This document shows positions 1 to 7,380 of a stretch of 13,654 nt of DNA, one piece after another. The DNA is from Bacillota bacterium (GTDB lineage Bacteria > Bacillota > Clostridia > Clostridiales > Clostridiaceae): the NCBI GenBank assembly GCA_030706015.1, contig JAUZPI010000103.1, forward strand, positions 1 to 13,654, read 5' to 3'. Within the stretch, counting starts at the first letter, position 1. Each line of letters opens with the position of its first letter. The notes under the pieces were generated by a model, which was not told the DNA's origin, did no database searches, and saw only the letters and a program-made list of their open reading frames with translations. The position numbers were made by a program, and so were the translations under genes.

Positions 1-39
1 AAATTATTATCCAGTGGTGTAACAGCCGTTATCTCCTAA
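1..39 (+). CDS. Possible 3' end of a gene entering from the left edge
   Basis: Frame 1 from the first base reads KLLSSGVTAVIS and then TAA at 37-39, just before the hairpin at 45-78, which could also serve a plus-strand gene. Thirteen codons are too few to identify a family, and frame 2 also gives a short open stretch ending at 22. This is only a plausible tail of a convergent gene. Confidence 0.25.
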   Translation, partial: KLLSSGVTAVIS

Positions 40-40
40 T

Positions 41-79
41 AAAAAAAAGCTTTTATAGATTTCTCTATAAAAGCTTTTC

Positions 80-80
<1 letters not shown>
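41..80 (-). terminator. Intrinsic terminator of the tRNA operon
   Basis: A perfect 15-bp stem (45-59 with 64-78, core TCTATAAAAGCTTTT) closes a 4-nt loop at 60-63. Read on the minus strand it is followed by a run of eight T (41-48), directly after the CCA end of tRNA-Thr. On the plus strand it could act weakly for a gene coming from the left. Confidence 0.9.
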
Positions 81-155
<75 letters not shown>

Positions 156-168
156 ACATTTATAAAAT

Positions 169-245
169 TGGCGACTTAGAAGGGGCTCGAACCCTCGACC
201 TCCGGCGTGACAGGCCGGCACTCTAACCAACTGAGCTACTAAGCC
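169..245 (-). tRNA. tRNA-Asp (anticodon GTC)
   Basis: Minus-strand cloverleaf with acceptor GGCTTAG (239-245) paired to CTAAGTC (173-179), discriminator G and encoded CCA (169-171). The anticodon stem is CCGGC/GCCGG around loop CTGTCAC, giving anticodon GTC. The T arm carries GGGTTCGAGCCC. Third in the operon. Confidence 0.95.
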
Positions 246-252
246 ATGTTTA

Positions 253-328
253 TGGTGGGCACAACAGGGCTCGAACCTGTGACCCTCTGCTTGTAAGGCA
301 GATGCTCTCCCAGCTGAGCTATGCGCCC
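253..328 (-). tRNA. tRNA-Val (anticodon TAC)
   Basis: Minus-strand cloverleaf with acceptor GGGCGCA (322-328) paired to TGTGCCC (257-263), discriminator A and encoded CCA (253-255). The anticodon stem is TCTGC/GCAGA around loop CTTACAA, giving anticodon TAC. Second in the operon. Confidence 0.95.
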
Positions 329-347
329 ATAAACTTATTTTACAATA

Positions 348-419
348 TGACCCATACGGGATTCGAACCCATGTTACCACCGTGAAAGGGTGGTGTCTTA
401 ACCGCTTGACCAATGGGCC
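348..419 (-). tRNA. tRNA-Glu (anticodon TTC), no encoded CCA
   Basis: Minus-strand cloverleaf with acceptor GGCCCAT (413-419) paired to ATGGGTC (349-355) and discriminator A at 348. The anticodon stem CCACC/GGTGG surrounds loop CTTTCAC, giving anticodon TTC. After the discriminator the strand reads TAT rather than CCA, so the 3' end must be added by CCA-adding enzyme, unlike the other three tRNAs here. First gene of the operon, about 35 nt after the inferred transcription start. Confidence 0.93.
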
Positions 420-462
420 TTGTTTTGCGTTTTTGCCTTGCGGCTCAAACCTGACAAGGAAT

Positions 463-491
463 ATAATACACAAAAACAAACTAAGTGTCAA
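463..491 (-). promoter_or_regulatory. Sigma-A promoter of the tRNA operon
   Basis: On the minus strand, TTGACA (486-491) and TATTAT (463-468) are separated by 17 nt. This matches the vegetative consensus with one mismatch and lies about 45 nt upstream of tRNA-Glu, as expected for a stable-RNA promoter. Confidence 0.85.
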
Positions 492-579
492 CAAGTTTTT
501 TATAAATATTTTATTTTTTTTTATTTACCTTTATTATTTGACACCTAGCTTACATTTTTTGTATGGTGTGGTATGCTAC

Positions 580-1389
580 CTATCTTTGCTCATTATATCC
601 AATATGCTCCATTATTATTAGTGCTGTATCTTCAATAGCTCTTTTAGTAACATCTATCACCTTACAGCCATATCTCTTCATAACTCTATCAGCAAATTCG
701 AGTTCTTCTAAAACTCTTTCAGCATTAGCATATTCTATGTCTTTTGAAACTCTAGTATACTTGTCCAGTCTATGTTTCCTTATATCTATAAGCTGCATAG
801 GGTCTATAGTAAGTCCTATTATTTTTTTCCTATCTATTTCGTTTAATTCCTGTGGAATTGGTATTTCAGGCATTAAAGGCACATTTAACGCTTTTAGTCC
901 CTTATTTGCAAGATACATGCATAAAGGCGTTTTAGATGTTCTCGATAGACCTAGTAAAACAATATCTGCATGCCTTATACCACTATTGTCCTTGCTATCG
1001 TCATACTGAATAGCAAATTCCATTGCCTCAATTTTTCTATAATACTGATCATCCATATGCCATACAGCACCTGGCTTATAATCCGGCATTACATTTAGTA
1101 TCCTAGATGCCATACTAATGCAAGGTCCTAGAACATTATTTATATGAATACCTTTCTCAATACATCTCTGAACCAAAAAATCTCTTACGTCTATTAGTAC
1201 TATTGTTGAAATAACCATCGCCTTATCAGGGTTTTGTATGCTGTCTATGAAATTAGTTACATCCTCAAAGGTCTTAATATAAGTTATCCTTTTTACTTCA
1301 ACCTGGTCATTAAACTGACTAGCTGTTGCTCTGGCAACTTGTTCTGCTGTCTCTCCAATGGAGTCTGAAACTGCATATATAGTTAACAT
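580..1389 (-). CDS. yqfL: Pyruvate, phosphate dikinase regulatory protein (DUF299 kinase/phosphorylase)
   Basis: 269 residues, the normal length for the PDRP/PpsR family. Family members are bifunctional: they inactivate pyruvate,phosphate dikinase (or PEP synthase) by ADP-dependent threonine phosphorylation and reactivate it by Pi-dependent dephosphorylation, so they control pyruvate-PEP interconversion in the cytosol. Visible hallmarks are the N-terminal YAVSDSIGETAEQVARA (5-21), the P-loop-like GLSRTSKTP (147-155) and GLTIDPMQLIDIRKHRL (192-208). The ATG at 1387-1389 has an excellent SD (GGGGGGAG, about 6 nt away). No dikinase gene lies in this window, so the exact target is inferred. The stop is followed by about 90 nt before the tRNA operon promoter. 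Bacillus subtilis YqfL is the closest named relative; other symbols (ppsR) are used for enterobacterial members. Confidence 0.95.
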   Translation of the reverse strand: MLTIYAVSDSIGETAEQVARATASQFNDQVEVKRITYIKTFEDVTNFIDSIQNPDKAMVISTIVLIDVRDFLVQRCIEKGIHINNVLGPCISMASRILNVMPDYKPGAVWHMDDQYYRKIEAMEFAIQYDDSKDNSGIRHADIVLLGLSRTSKTPLCMYLANKGLKALNVPLMPEIPIPQELNEIDRKKIIGLTIDPMQLIDIRKHRLDKYTRVSKDIEYANAERVLEELEFADRVMKRYGCKVIDVTKRAIEDTALIIMEHIGYNEQR

Positions 1390-1466
1390 TTATACTCCCC
1401 CCATGTTTCACAATTTTGGGTTATTAATTGAAATGAATACTTACACACAAAGAAATCCAGTAATTA

Positions 1467-1494
1467 GTGAGGCTTTAGTATTTTAAAACCTCAC
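1467..1494 (-). terminator. Weak hairpin after the CoA-binding protein gene
   Basis: GTGAGG (1467-1472) pairs with CCTCAC (1489-1494), extended by a few A-T pairs, a few nt past the stop of the CoA-binding gene. There is no clear T-run on the minus strand, so termination here is uncertain and read-through toward the dikinase regulator gene (start 1389) is possible. Confidence 0.4.
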
Positions 1495-1500
1495 CCTAAC

Positions 1501-1887
1501 CTACCTAACAGCACTTGCATGGGATAATTCAACTAATGCACACCCTTCTATAGCTATAATACCACTATTCTTGCAATAATCCAATATTTCTGAACTTTCT
1601 GCACCTGGCTGTATTAAAATCTTGTCGATGTGAAGCTTGCTGCCGGCTTCTGTAACTGCTTCTAATCCTTTAACATGATTAATACATAAGTCTACTACAT
1701 CAATTTTAAACGGCACCTCTGAAAGCTTATTAAATGACCCATCATTTTTACCATTCATATTTACTCCTGCTACATTATATCCTGCTTCTTTTAGCTCATT
1801 ATATATTCTGTTTGCATATTTCTTTGTATTAAGAACATCTCCTACTACAACCCAATTTTTATATTTTAAAAATTCACTGGCATCCAT
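1501..1887 (-). CDS. CoA-binding domain protein (YccU-like Rossmann fold)
   Basis: 128 residues, the typical size of single-domain CoA_binding_2 proteins. An N-terminal beta strand and turn WVVVGDV (12-18) begins a Rossmann fold. The C-terminal block contains ILIQPGAESSEILDYC followed by GIIAIEGCALVEL, matching the family pattern of a QPGAE loop and a late cysteine. Members bind CoA and resemble the CoA-binding part of succinyl-CoA synthetase, but a cellular role is not established. The ATG at 1885-1887 is preceded by AAGGGGAAAG about 10 nt upstream. The start lies inside the end of the upstream 206-residue gene (22-nt overlap), suggesting translational coupling. Family assignment is good; function unknown. 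Confidence 0.85.
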   Translation of the reverse strand: MDASEFLKYKNWVVVGDVLNTKKYANRIYNELKEAGYNVAGVNMNGKNDGSFNKLSEVPFKIDVVDLCINHVKGLEAVTEAGSKLHIDKILIQPGAESSEILDYCKNSGIIAIEGCALVELSHASAVR

Positions 1888-2486
1888 ATATCACTTTCCC
1901 CTTTTTTAATTATTTTCTTTTCTATTGTACCCGCTTTATCATAATTTATTATCTTTTCAATACTCTTAATACATTGTTCCTTGACACAGGTCTTTTCTTC
2001 TATATCTTTTTCCAATGCTTGTACCTCGCTTGTGCATTGTTCAATAAAATCATCCGCAAATACATCCTTTATAGTAACTTTATATTCATTAGAGTATTTT
2101 GTTCCTATAGTACTTACCTTTAAGGGATATATATCATTAATCAAAAGCAGCAGGGTTTTCTCATACATATTTTTTCTTATAGGGGAAATGCCATCTTTTA
2201 AAACGTCAATACAAAATATATCCTCGCCTATCTTATTTTTTATGAATTCTAAAATAACTGTGTAAAATGTAATAGATATTCCTTTATTCAACTTAATTTT
2301 TAATACGTCTTTATGTCTATATATAGTTTCCTCATACATGTTTTCAGGTATAATCTCTACATTTTCATTATCTAATAAAGTTTTTTTATTATCTATATCT
2401 ATTAGAATTGATGAACTGTTCATCTTTAATACTCTAAAAACCTGTCCAAAGTTCTTGTGTTCTTTATTAGTTATCCTTATCTTCAT
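1866..2486 (-). CDS. Hypothetical protein, Lys/Ile-rich, unknown family
   Basis: 206 residues; I do not recognise a family. The start is supported by AGAAAGGATG about 7 nt before the ATG at 2484-2486, and the reading frame is free of stops with clostridial codon use. The first 50 residues (KIRITNKEHKNFGQVFRVLKMN and following) alternate hydrophobic and polar residues, suggesting a small beta-barrel. Residues about 60-145 look mixed alpha/beta, and about 145-195 are charged and heptad-like, a possible coiled coil rich in Glu/Lys with two cysteines (EEKTCVKEQC). No signal peptide or membrane span is visible. The 3' end overlaps the CoA-binding gene by 22 nt, so the two are probably co-transcribed. 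Real gene very likely; function not predictable from this. Confidence 0.75.
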   Translation of the reverse strand: MKIRITNKEHKNFGQVFRVLKMNSSSILIDIDNKKTLLDNENVEIIPENMYEETIYRHKDVLKIKLNKGISITFYTVILEFIKNKIGEDIFCIDVLKDGISPIRKNMYEKTLLLLINDIYPLKVSTIGTKYSNEYKVTIKDVFADDFIEQCTSEVQALEKDIEEKTCVKEQCIKSIEKIINYDKAGTIEKKIIKKGESDIWMPVNF

Positions 2487-2756
2487 ATAATCATCCTTTC
2501 TTATTATTAAAATTTGAAACCTTCATATCAGACTAAAATTTTAATAACGCTTATCAGGATATAATCAATTATAGCAACCTGAATTTTATAATACAAATGT
2601 AATATAAACCTCATCTTCTATAGTTTTAATTCGCACATAATATGTACCTAAATAGCCTAATATGGTGACTTACTATGTTTCAGTAGAATATATATTGGGC
2701 TTAGAGTAAAATATATAATAGACATAATATTTGGTTAAAGAAACGGAGCGATTAAT

Positions 2757-3986
2757 TTGAAACATAATTTAATTATAATAGGAGGCGGTGCCGCTGGCAT
2801 CATGGCTGCCATCACTGCAAAAGATATGGGCTGTGATGTAGCTATATTAGAAGGTAACGATAGAATTGGTAAGAAGATATTAACCACTGGTAACGGACGA
2901 TGCAATATAACTAATAAATGTGCCGATAAAACTAGATATCACAGTGAAAATAATGGTTTCTATACTTCTGTGCTGGAGGAATTCAATGTTGAGAAAACTA
3001 TAGACTTCTTTAATTCTTTGGGGTTACCACTAGTAACCCTAGACGATGGAAAAATGTATCCTATGTCTCTCCAAGCATCCTCTGTGTTAGATATACTTAG
3101 ATTCACCTTAGAAGATAGGGGGATCCCTGTATACCTAAACACTAAAGTTAAAAACATTATTAAGAAAAAAGACTCCTTTCAATTGGTGGGTAATGACTCT
3201 ATGATCTATGAAGCCAATAAAATCATTCTTGCTTGCGGTGGCAAATCTGCACCTAAAACAGGATCTGATGGTTCTGGATTTTCCTTAGCTAAAGCTCTAG
3301 GACATAATATAGTACCTGCAGTACCCGCACTAGTACAGCTGAAATTAGACTATAAAAATCTAAAGGCTCTTTCAGGAATAAAACTTGATGGATTAGCCCA
3401 AATAATCATTGATGATATTTGTCAAAGAAAAGAATTTGGCGAGGTATTATTTACTGATTACGGCATATCTGGACCACCTATTCTTCAATTGAGCAGAAAT
3501 GCAGCCTACTCTCTATCAAAGAGCCATAAAGTAACTTTAAGTATAGATATGATGCCAAATCATTCTACTGAAGAACTAAGTGATTTCTTAGAAAATCACT
3601 GGGCTGCATTCTTCTATAGAAGTGTTGTAGACTCACTTATAGGAATAATTAACAAAAAACTTATTCCTATACTTTTAAAAGAAGCTAATGTATCAAATAT
3701 ACATAAACCCTGTAATGAGCTTGATTGGAGAGAAAAGAAAAATATAATTTCTCTATTAAAAGGTTGGCAATTTAAGGTTTACGAAACAAACTCTTTTAGT
3801 AATTCTCAGGTTACTGCTGGTGGTATAGATACTTCACAGGTACATAGTAAAACTCTAGAATCTAAGATAATACCTAATGTATATTTCGCAGGAGAAATAC
3901 TTGATGTTGACGGTGACTGCGGGGGCTTCAATCTGCAGTGGGCTTGGAGTTCAGGATATGCCGCTGCTAAAGCTGCCAGCGTATAG
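2757..3986 (+). CDS. NAD(P)/FAD-dependent oxidoreductase, HI0933/BaiN family
   Basis: 409 residues, the usual length for this flavoprotein family. The N-terminal FAD-binding dinucleotide motif IIGGGAAGIMAA (7-18) is followed by the acidic ribose-binding residue in ILEGNDRIGKK and by the family-specific TTGNGRCNITN. The C-terminus (374 onward) has YFAGEILDVDGDCGGFNLQ, which closes around the FAD. Members are annotated as aminoacetone-oxidase-like or BaiN-like; physiological substrates are mostly unknown. The start is TTG at 2757-2759 with SD CGGAG (2744-2748), 8 nt upstream; no in-frame ATG fits near the conserved N-terminus. A -10-like TATAAT lies at 2714-2719 without a good -35. The gene converges on the thioesterase gene. 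Confidence 0.92.
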   Translation: MKHNLIIIGGGAAGIMAAITAKDMGCDVAILEGNDRIGKKILTTGNGRCNITNKCADKTRYHSENNGFYTSVLEEFNVEKTIDFFNSLGLPLVTLDDGKMYPMSLQASSVLDILRFTLEDRGIPVYLNTKVKNIIKKKDSFQLVGNDSMIYEANKIILACGGKSAPKTGSDGSGFSLAKALGHNIVPAVPALVQLKLDYKNLKALSGIKLDGLAQIIIDDICQRKEFGEVLFTDYGISGPPILQLSRNAAYSLSKSHKVTLSIDMMPNHSTEELSDFLENHWAAFFYRSVVDSLIGIINKKLIPILLKEANVSNIHKPCNELDWREKKNIISLLKGWQFKVYETNSFSNSQVTAGGIDTSQVHSKTLESKIIPNVYFAGEILDVDGDCGGFNLQWAWSSGYAAAKAASV

Positions 3987-4030
3987 CTGCGAAAGTATGA
4001 ACGACGCTGAATTTATAATCTCTTGTAAAA

Positions 4031-4085
4031 GAAAAAAAGCAGAGAATCCCCATACACTCAAAAATTCCCTATGGGTTTCTCTGCT
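4031..4085 (-). terminator. Terminator of the acyl-ACP thioesterase gene
   Basis: AGCAGAGAA-CCCATA arms (4038-4054 and 4070-4085, one mismatch/bulge) form a long stem. On the minus strand it is followed by a T-run (4031-4037). It lies 35 nt past the thioesterase stop. There is no T-run on the plus side, so it would be inefficient for the flavoprotein gene ending at 3986. Confidence 0.85.
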
Positions 4086-4120
4086 ATCATATATATCTAT
4101 TGAAATGTTCGTTATCTGTA

Positions 4121-4861
4121 TTATCTCCAAATAGTTTTTAATGTGGTTAATACTGTTCCATCCTCTTTTAAAATGGCATGGACGCATGTATAGCCTTTTT
4201 CCTCCTCTGTTACCTCTGTAACTGACTTCACCATCTCTCCATAATTAGCTTCTTTTTCATAGTTAACTATAATTCTGTTCAATCTGTAATTTAGCATAAC
4301 ATTCATAGGAACTGTTTCAAGCGCCCAAGAGATATACTTAACATTATTGACATGGTTATTTGTATCAATATCGCTATACCTAACATGAAACACCCTTTCA
4401 GAATCATTTCTTGTTGGAGCCTTTATCTTTTCAATATCGATATCACTTGTGTCTAGTTCTTTTGTATCGTAAGCTTCACATATCTCATCAATAACCTTAC
4501 ATGGTCTTCTGTTATTTAAATTTATAAAAAACCAAGTAGACATAGCATGTCCTATTTTTTCTCCATTACCTCCAGATATATCGAAAGCTCTATATCCGTA
4601 GAATTTTCTAAAGGATGCAGCCCATGTTCTAATCTTAATCTTTTCGGTGTATTCTGGATACCTATCCATACTAACATCCCACTTATAAACAACCCATGCT
4701 ACATTGTTTTTATCTAGATAATCAATACCAACACCCAATTGATTCGATTGATCAGTAGTTATGTCCTGCATAAAATCTATTATTGTAGTGATTAGAGCTT
4801 TTCTTTTTTGATCAATCTCATAATAATGTATTTCATACTCCTTTTCCGCCACCTTAGTCAT
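4121..4861 (-). CDS. Acyl-ACP thioesterase (FatA/FatB-like, double hotdog)
   Basis: 246 residues, matching bacterial acyl-ACP thioesterases, which hydrolyse acyl-acyl carrier protein to release free fatty acids. The first hotdog (about 1-140) contains DFMQDITTDQSNQLG (29-43) and RKFYGYRAFDI (85-95). The second contains the catalytic-type segment DIDTNNHVNNVKY: Asp166, Asn168 and His170 match the family DxNxH pattern, and Glu204 (YEKEANYGE) matches the catalytic acid position. The ATG at 4859-4861 has SD GGGAGG about 9 nt upstream. The gene stands alone, divergent from the polysaccharide deacetylase and convergent with the flavoprotein, with its own terminator. Chain-length preference cannot be read from sequence. 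Family assignment is firm. Confidence 0.92.
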   Translation of the reverse strand: MTKVAEKEYEIHYYEIDQKRKALITTIIDFMQDITTDQSNQLGVGIDYLDKNNVAWVVYKWDVSMDRYPEYTEKIKIRTWAASFRKFYGYRAFDISGGNGEKIGHAMSTWFFINLNNRRPCKVIDEICEAYDTKELDTSDIDIEKIKAPTRNDSERVFHVRYSDIDTNNHVNNVKYISWALETVPMNVMLNYRLNRIIVNYEKEANYGEMVKSVTEVTEEEKGYTCVHAILKEDGTVLTTLKTIWR

Positions 4862-5037
4862 AAAATCATTCCTCCCATATCCCTTTAAGATGAATATTAA
4901 ATTTAAGTTTATACATTAATAATACCAAAAATTAATACTAATTTAAATTATATAACCAAATGTTAACAATTTTTTTCTTATATTTCTTAATTTTATTTAT
5001 CAAAAGTTATATAATATAATGCGAAAGGATGATCTTT

Positions 5038-5916
5038 ATGAAAAAAACTATTATTACTATTGTACTATTAACATTATGCCTAGTGTCTGGCATAGCTTAT
5101 AGTATATATATTAAACCAAGTAATACGGAAAGTATTAATACATCGAGTAATAGTATTACACCAAGCATTACTCCTAACCTGCCTGAGAAAAAGCAACCTA
5201 CCATATATGAAATTAGAGGGAGTTATCCAAATATGAATGCAGCTGCAAAAAAGTCTTTGAATAAATGGAAAGCAGAGGTCACTGAAGAGGTAAAAAAAAA
5301 TCCAGAAACAGTTTTTTTAAATGGTCAACCAACGGATAAACTAGTTGCTTTAACCTTTGATGATGGACCAGATGGAAATATCACTCCCAAAATACTTGAT
5401 ATACTCAAAAATAATAACGTTCACGGTAACTTTTTCTTTATTGGCGATAATGTTAAGAATTATCCTCAAGTAGTAAAACGCGCCTATACCGAGGGGAATT
5501 TAGTGCTTAATCATAGCTTAGATCACCCAGAATTCTATAACAAGGATATAAATTTTATTAATAGCGAATTAGGTAAAACTGATGATTATATTAAACAAAT
5601 TATTGGTGTATCCCCAGCACTAGTTCGACCACCTTATGGAATTGTAACTGATAACCTTCTAAAGATTGCTAAGGAAAGAGGATATAAATTAATTATATGG
5701 TCTACAGATACCTATGATTGGGCAAAAAAGGATAAGAACAGCATAGCAAAAAATGTACTTGATAATGTTCGTCCTGGAGAAATAATATTAATGCACAGTA
5801 ATGGCGATAAATTTGCAACGTCACAAGCACTTCCAGAAATAATAAAAGGACTTCAAGAAAAGGGATACAATATTGTCACCCTAGATAAACTACTTAACAC
5901 TAACGCGTATAAGTAG
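5038..5916 (+). CDS. Secreted polysaccharide deacetylase (NodB domain)
   Basis: 292 residues from the ATG at 5038. An ATG at 5029 lies inside the SD (AAAGGATG) and is unlikely to be the start. An N-terminal hydrophobic signal or anchor (MKKTIITIVLLTLCLVSG) is followed by a Ser/Thr/Asn/Pro-rich linker (about 28-55). The NodB fold has all five motifs: TFDDGPD with Asp108/Asp109, HSLDH with His159/His163 (metal ligands with Asp109), RPPYG (197-201), DTYDW (224-228) and LMH with His253. The catalytic set looks complete, so it is predicted to be an active metal-dependent N- or O-deacetylase acting outside the membrane, on peptidoglycan or another N-acetylated glycan; the substrate is not determinable here. 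No helper domain is visible. Confidence 0.93.
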   Translation: MKKTIITIVLLTLCLVSGIAYSIYIKPSNTESINTSSNSITPSITPNLPEKKQPTIYEIRGSYPNMNAAAKKSLNKWKAEVTEEVKKNPETVFLNGQPTDKLVALTFDDGPDGNITPKILDILKNNNVHGNFFFIGDNVKNYPQVVKRAYTEGNLVLNHSLDHPEFYNKDINFINSELGKTDDYIKQIIGVSPALVRPPYGIVTDNLLKIAKERGYKLIIWSTDTYDWAKKDKNSIAKNVLDNVRPGEIILMHSNGDKFATSQALPEIIKGLQEKGYNIVTLDKLLNTNAYK

Positions 5917-5950
5917 TTAGCAACTTTATAATTGACCTAGATATATTAGC

Positions 5951-5998
5951 ATAAAAGGGCGTCTGGATAAAAATTTTATCTCTAGACGCCCTTTTATA
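5951..5998. terminator. Bidirectional terminator between convergent genes
   Basis: AAAAGGGCGTCT (5953-5964) pairs with AGACGCCCTTTT (5984-5995), extended inward by ATA/TAT with a small internal loop. A/T tracts flank both sides, so it can terminate both the deacetylase (+, ends 5916) and the DUF1858 gene (-, ends 6013). Confidence 0.88.
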
Positions 5999-6012
5999 TA
6001 CGTATCCGTAAA

Positions 6013-6198
6013 TTATTTGTTTAATGCTGCTAATAAATCATCTAAGCTTATTCCGTGTACCATTGAAGCCTGTTCTATAGTTTCAGCTTGTGATGCTGGG
6101 CAACCAATACATCCCATTCCAAAACTCATTAATGTTTCAACTGATTCCGGGAAGTTTCTAACCACTTCACCTATAGTCATATCCTTTGTTATCTTCAT
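6013..6198 (-). CDS. DUF1858 / hybrid-cluster-protein-associated redox disulfide protein
   Basis: 61 residues beginning MKITKDMTIGEVV. The start at 6196-6198 is chosen because GAGAGGGAT lies 5-6 nt upstream; a longer in-frame version from 6234 would translate through this SD. The core is the family pattern VVRNFPESVETLMSFGMGCIGCPASQAETIEQA, with a CIGC (CxxC) pair after GMG, and a C-terminal helix ISLDDLLAALNK. This is the TIGR03980/DUF1858 family, often found alone or near hybrid cluster (prismane) protein genes and thought to be a redox-active disulfide or thiol protein. No prismane gene lies in the window. Cytosolic, single domain. Biochemical role uncertain. Confidence 0.9.
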   Translation of the reverse strand: MKITKDMTIGEVVRNFPESVETLMSFGMGCIGCPASQAETIEQASMVHGISLDDLLAALNK

Positions 6199-6363
6199 AG
6201 CTATCCCTCTCTTCATTAAATAATTATATATCAAAAACTTTATGTAGAATAAAGTTGTGATAAAATCCTATTGATAATAGTATACGTAATGTGCAGACTT
6301 TCTACAAGTACGCACTAAAAAAATTCATAGTTACTAAAATCATACCTCACATATAACTACTAC

Positions 6364-6576
6364 TCATTCTACCCATGTATCCTTCAGCAAATTCTCTACC
6401 TCTTTCTTTCTTTTTTCTGTTTCCCTTGCATCTATGGTAACTGTATCCCCAAACTCTAGTATATCCCCTTCTTTAGCCTCCTTTGGTATTCTCCATAAAG
6501 GGGCATTAACCATACCACCCTCATCCATTTCTACCACTGCAAACCCTTCTTCAAACCTATCAATAACACCAAACAT
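6364..6576 (-). CDS. DUF3006 domain protein
   Basis: 70 residues, the full normal length of the DUF3006 family. The opening FGVIDRFEEGFAVVEMD followed by APLWRIPKEAKEGDIL is the recognisable family signature (a small beta-rich fold); the tail ETEKRKKEVENLLKDTW is helical and charged. The start at 6574-6576 has SD GAGAGGTGGGG about 7 nt upstream. In other Firmicutes DUF3006 genes often neighbour secreted metallo-beta-lactamase-like or ComEC-like genes, but none is here. No function is established. No terminator is evident between it and the DUF1858 gene (165 nt apart, same strand). Confidence 0.88.
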   Translation of the reverse strand: MFGVIDRFEEGFAVVEMDEGGMVNAPLWRIPKEAKEGDILEFGDTVTIDARETEKRKKEVENLLKDTWVE

Positions 6577-6958
6577 TTAAATCCCCACCTCTCATAATAT
6601 TTATTAACCCTTTATACTATTTATATTCTTATCTATTATAAACTTTTTAATTTTCTCAATATATTAAAATAATACTACAAAAACTAATTAAGTTCCATAG
6701 GTGTACTAATACTATTGGTATATGGGCACTTTTGAATAAAGTGTAAAATTTCAATAATCATAATATAAATTTTTAATATACACCTTGTCGAATTTTAATA
6801 TCTTATATATAATTTTATTTGCTTTTAGTAATAATTTTACGTAATTTAATTATTTTACTTAATTTTTAATAAAAATCTATTGACTTGTTATAAGTAACTT
6901 GGTATGATTTAATTATCAGTTAAGTCGATTTTTGTTATTTTTAGGAGGAATTTATAAG
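6577..6958. other. Intergenic region between DUF3006 and abrB
   Basis: About 380 nt, extremely AT-rich, with no credible coding frame. It holds the DUF3006 ribosome-binding site on the left and the abrB promoter and SD on the right. The middle (about 6660-6870) shows only A/T tracts. Long AT-rich upstream regions are common at AbrB-controlled promoters, but no specific site can be defined by eye. Confidence 0.6.
6880..6908 (+). promoter_or_regulatory. Sigma-A promoter of abrB
   Basis: TTGACT (6880-6885) and TATGAT (6903-6908) are separated by exactly 17 nt, one mismatch in each hexamer. The inferred start near 6915 leaves a leader of about 44 nt before the SD TTAGGAGG and the ATG at 6959. 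Confidence 0.85.
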
Positions 6959-7207
6959 ATGAAATCAACAGGTGTTGTTAGAAGAGTAGACGAGCTAGGT
7001 AGAATAGTTATTCCAATAGAGTTAAGAAGAACTTTAGATATTGGAGAAAAAGATGCATTAGAAATTTTCGTAGACGGAGAACATATAATCTTAAAGAAAT
7101 ACGAACCAGCATGCATATTCTGCGGTGATGCTAGAGACGTAGAAAACTACAGAGGCAAAAACATATGTAAAAAATGTCTAGAAGAACTTAAATCTAATAA
7201 TGCATAA
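6959..7207 (+). CDS. abrB: AbrB-family transition-state regulator
   Basis: 82 residues. The N-terminal swapped-hairpin DNA-binding domain is nearly invariant: MKSTGVVRRVDELGRIVIP, then IELRRTLDIGEKDALEIFVDG and ILKKY. The C-terminus carries CIFC and CKKC pairs spaced about 20 residues apart, a zinc-ribbon-like arrangement typical of clostridial AbrB homologues rather than the B. subtilis C-domain. AbrB-type proteins bind AT-rich DNA as tetramers and repress post-exponential genes, including sporulation and solvent functions in clostridia. The start at 6959 has SD TTAGGAGGA about 8 nt away; an upstream in-frame ATG (6932) precedes the SD and is rejected. A good promoter and terminator make it a single-gene unit. 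Its targets could include neighbouring sporulation-type genes, but no evidence shows this. Confidence 0.93.
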   Translation: MKSTGVVRRVDELGRIVIPIELRRTLDIGEKDALEIFVDGEHIILKKYEPACIFCGDARDVENYRGKNICKKCLEELKSNNA

Positions 7208-7258
7208 GCTATGCCCCCCTTATAGGTAGTTTATTTTATAGAGCGGTTTAATGTATTT

Positions 7259-7310
7259 AAACATAGAATGATATCAATGCTAAGCATATTGATATTGTTC
7301 TATGTTTTTT
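7259..7310 (+). terminator. Terminator of abrB
   Basis: AACATAGAA (7260-7268) pairs with TTCTATGTT, and ATATCAAT (7271-7278) pairs with ATTGATAT, separated by a TG/TG internal mismatch and closed by a GC-TAA-GC loop. It is followed by a T-run ending at 7310, about 50 nt past the abrB stop. Confidence 0.88.
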
Positions 7311-7351
7311 ACTATTTTGGGTTTATTAGTTAATTAACTTTACAAATTACT

Positions 7352-7375
7352 AAAAAGAGGGCGAGCGCCCTCTTT
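7352..7375 (-). terminator. Terminator of the small-protein gene cluster
   Basis: AAAGAGGGC (7354-7362) pairs with GCCCTCTTT (7367-7375) around a GAGC loop. On the minus strand it is followed by five T, 6 nt past the stop of the last cluster gene. Confidence 0.87.
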
Positions 7376-7380
7376 AATTG

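Noticed and set aside
538..566. TTGACA on the plus strand at 538-543
   Set aside because: At 17 nt spacing the -10 would be GTATGG, a poor match, and there is no plus-strand gene downstream.
563..1009. Plus-strand frame of 148 codons opposite the dikinase regulator
   Set aside because: Shadow of a well-supported minus-strand gene; no SD and no recognisable protein pattern.
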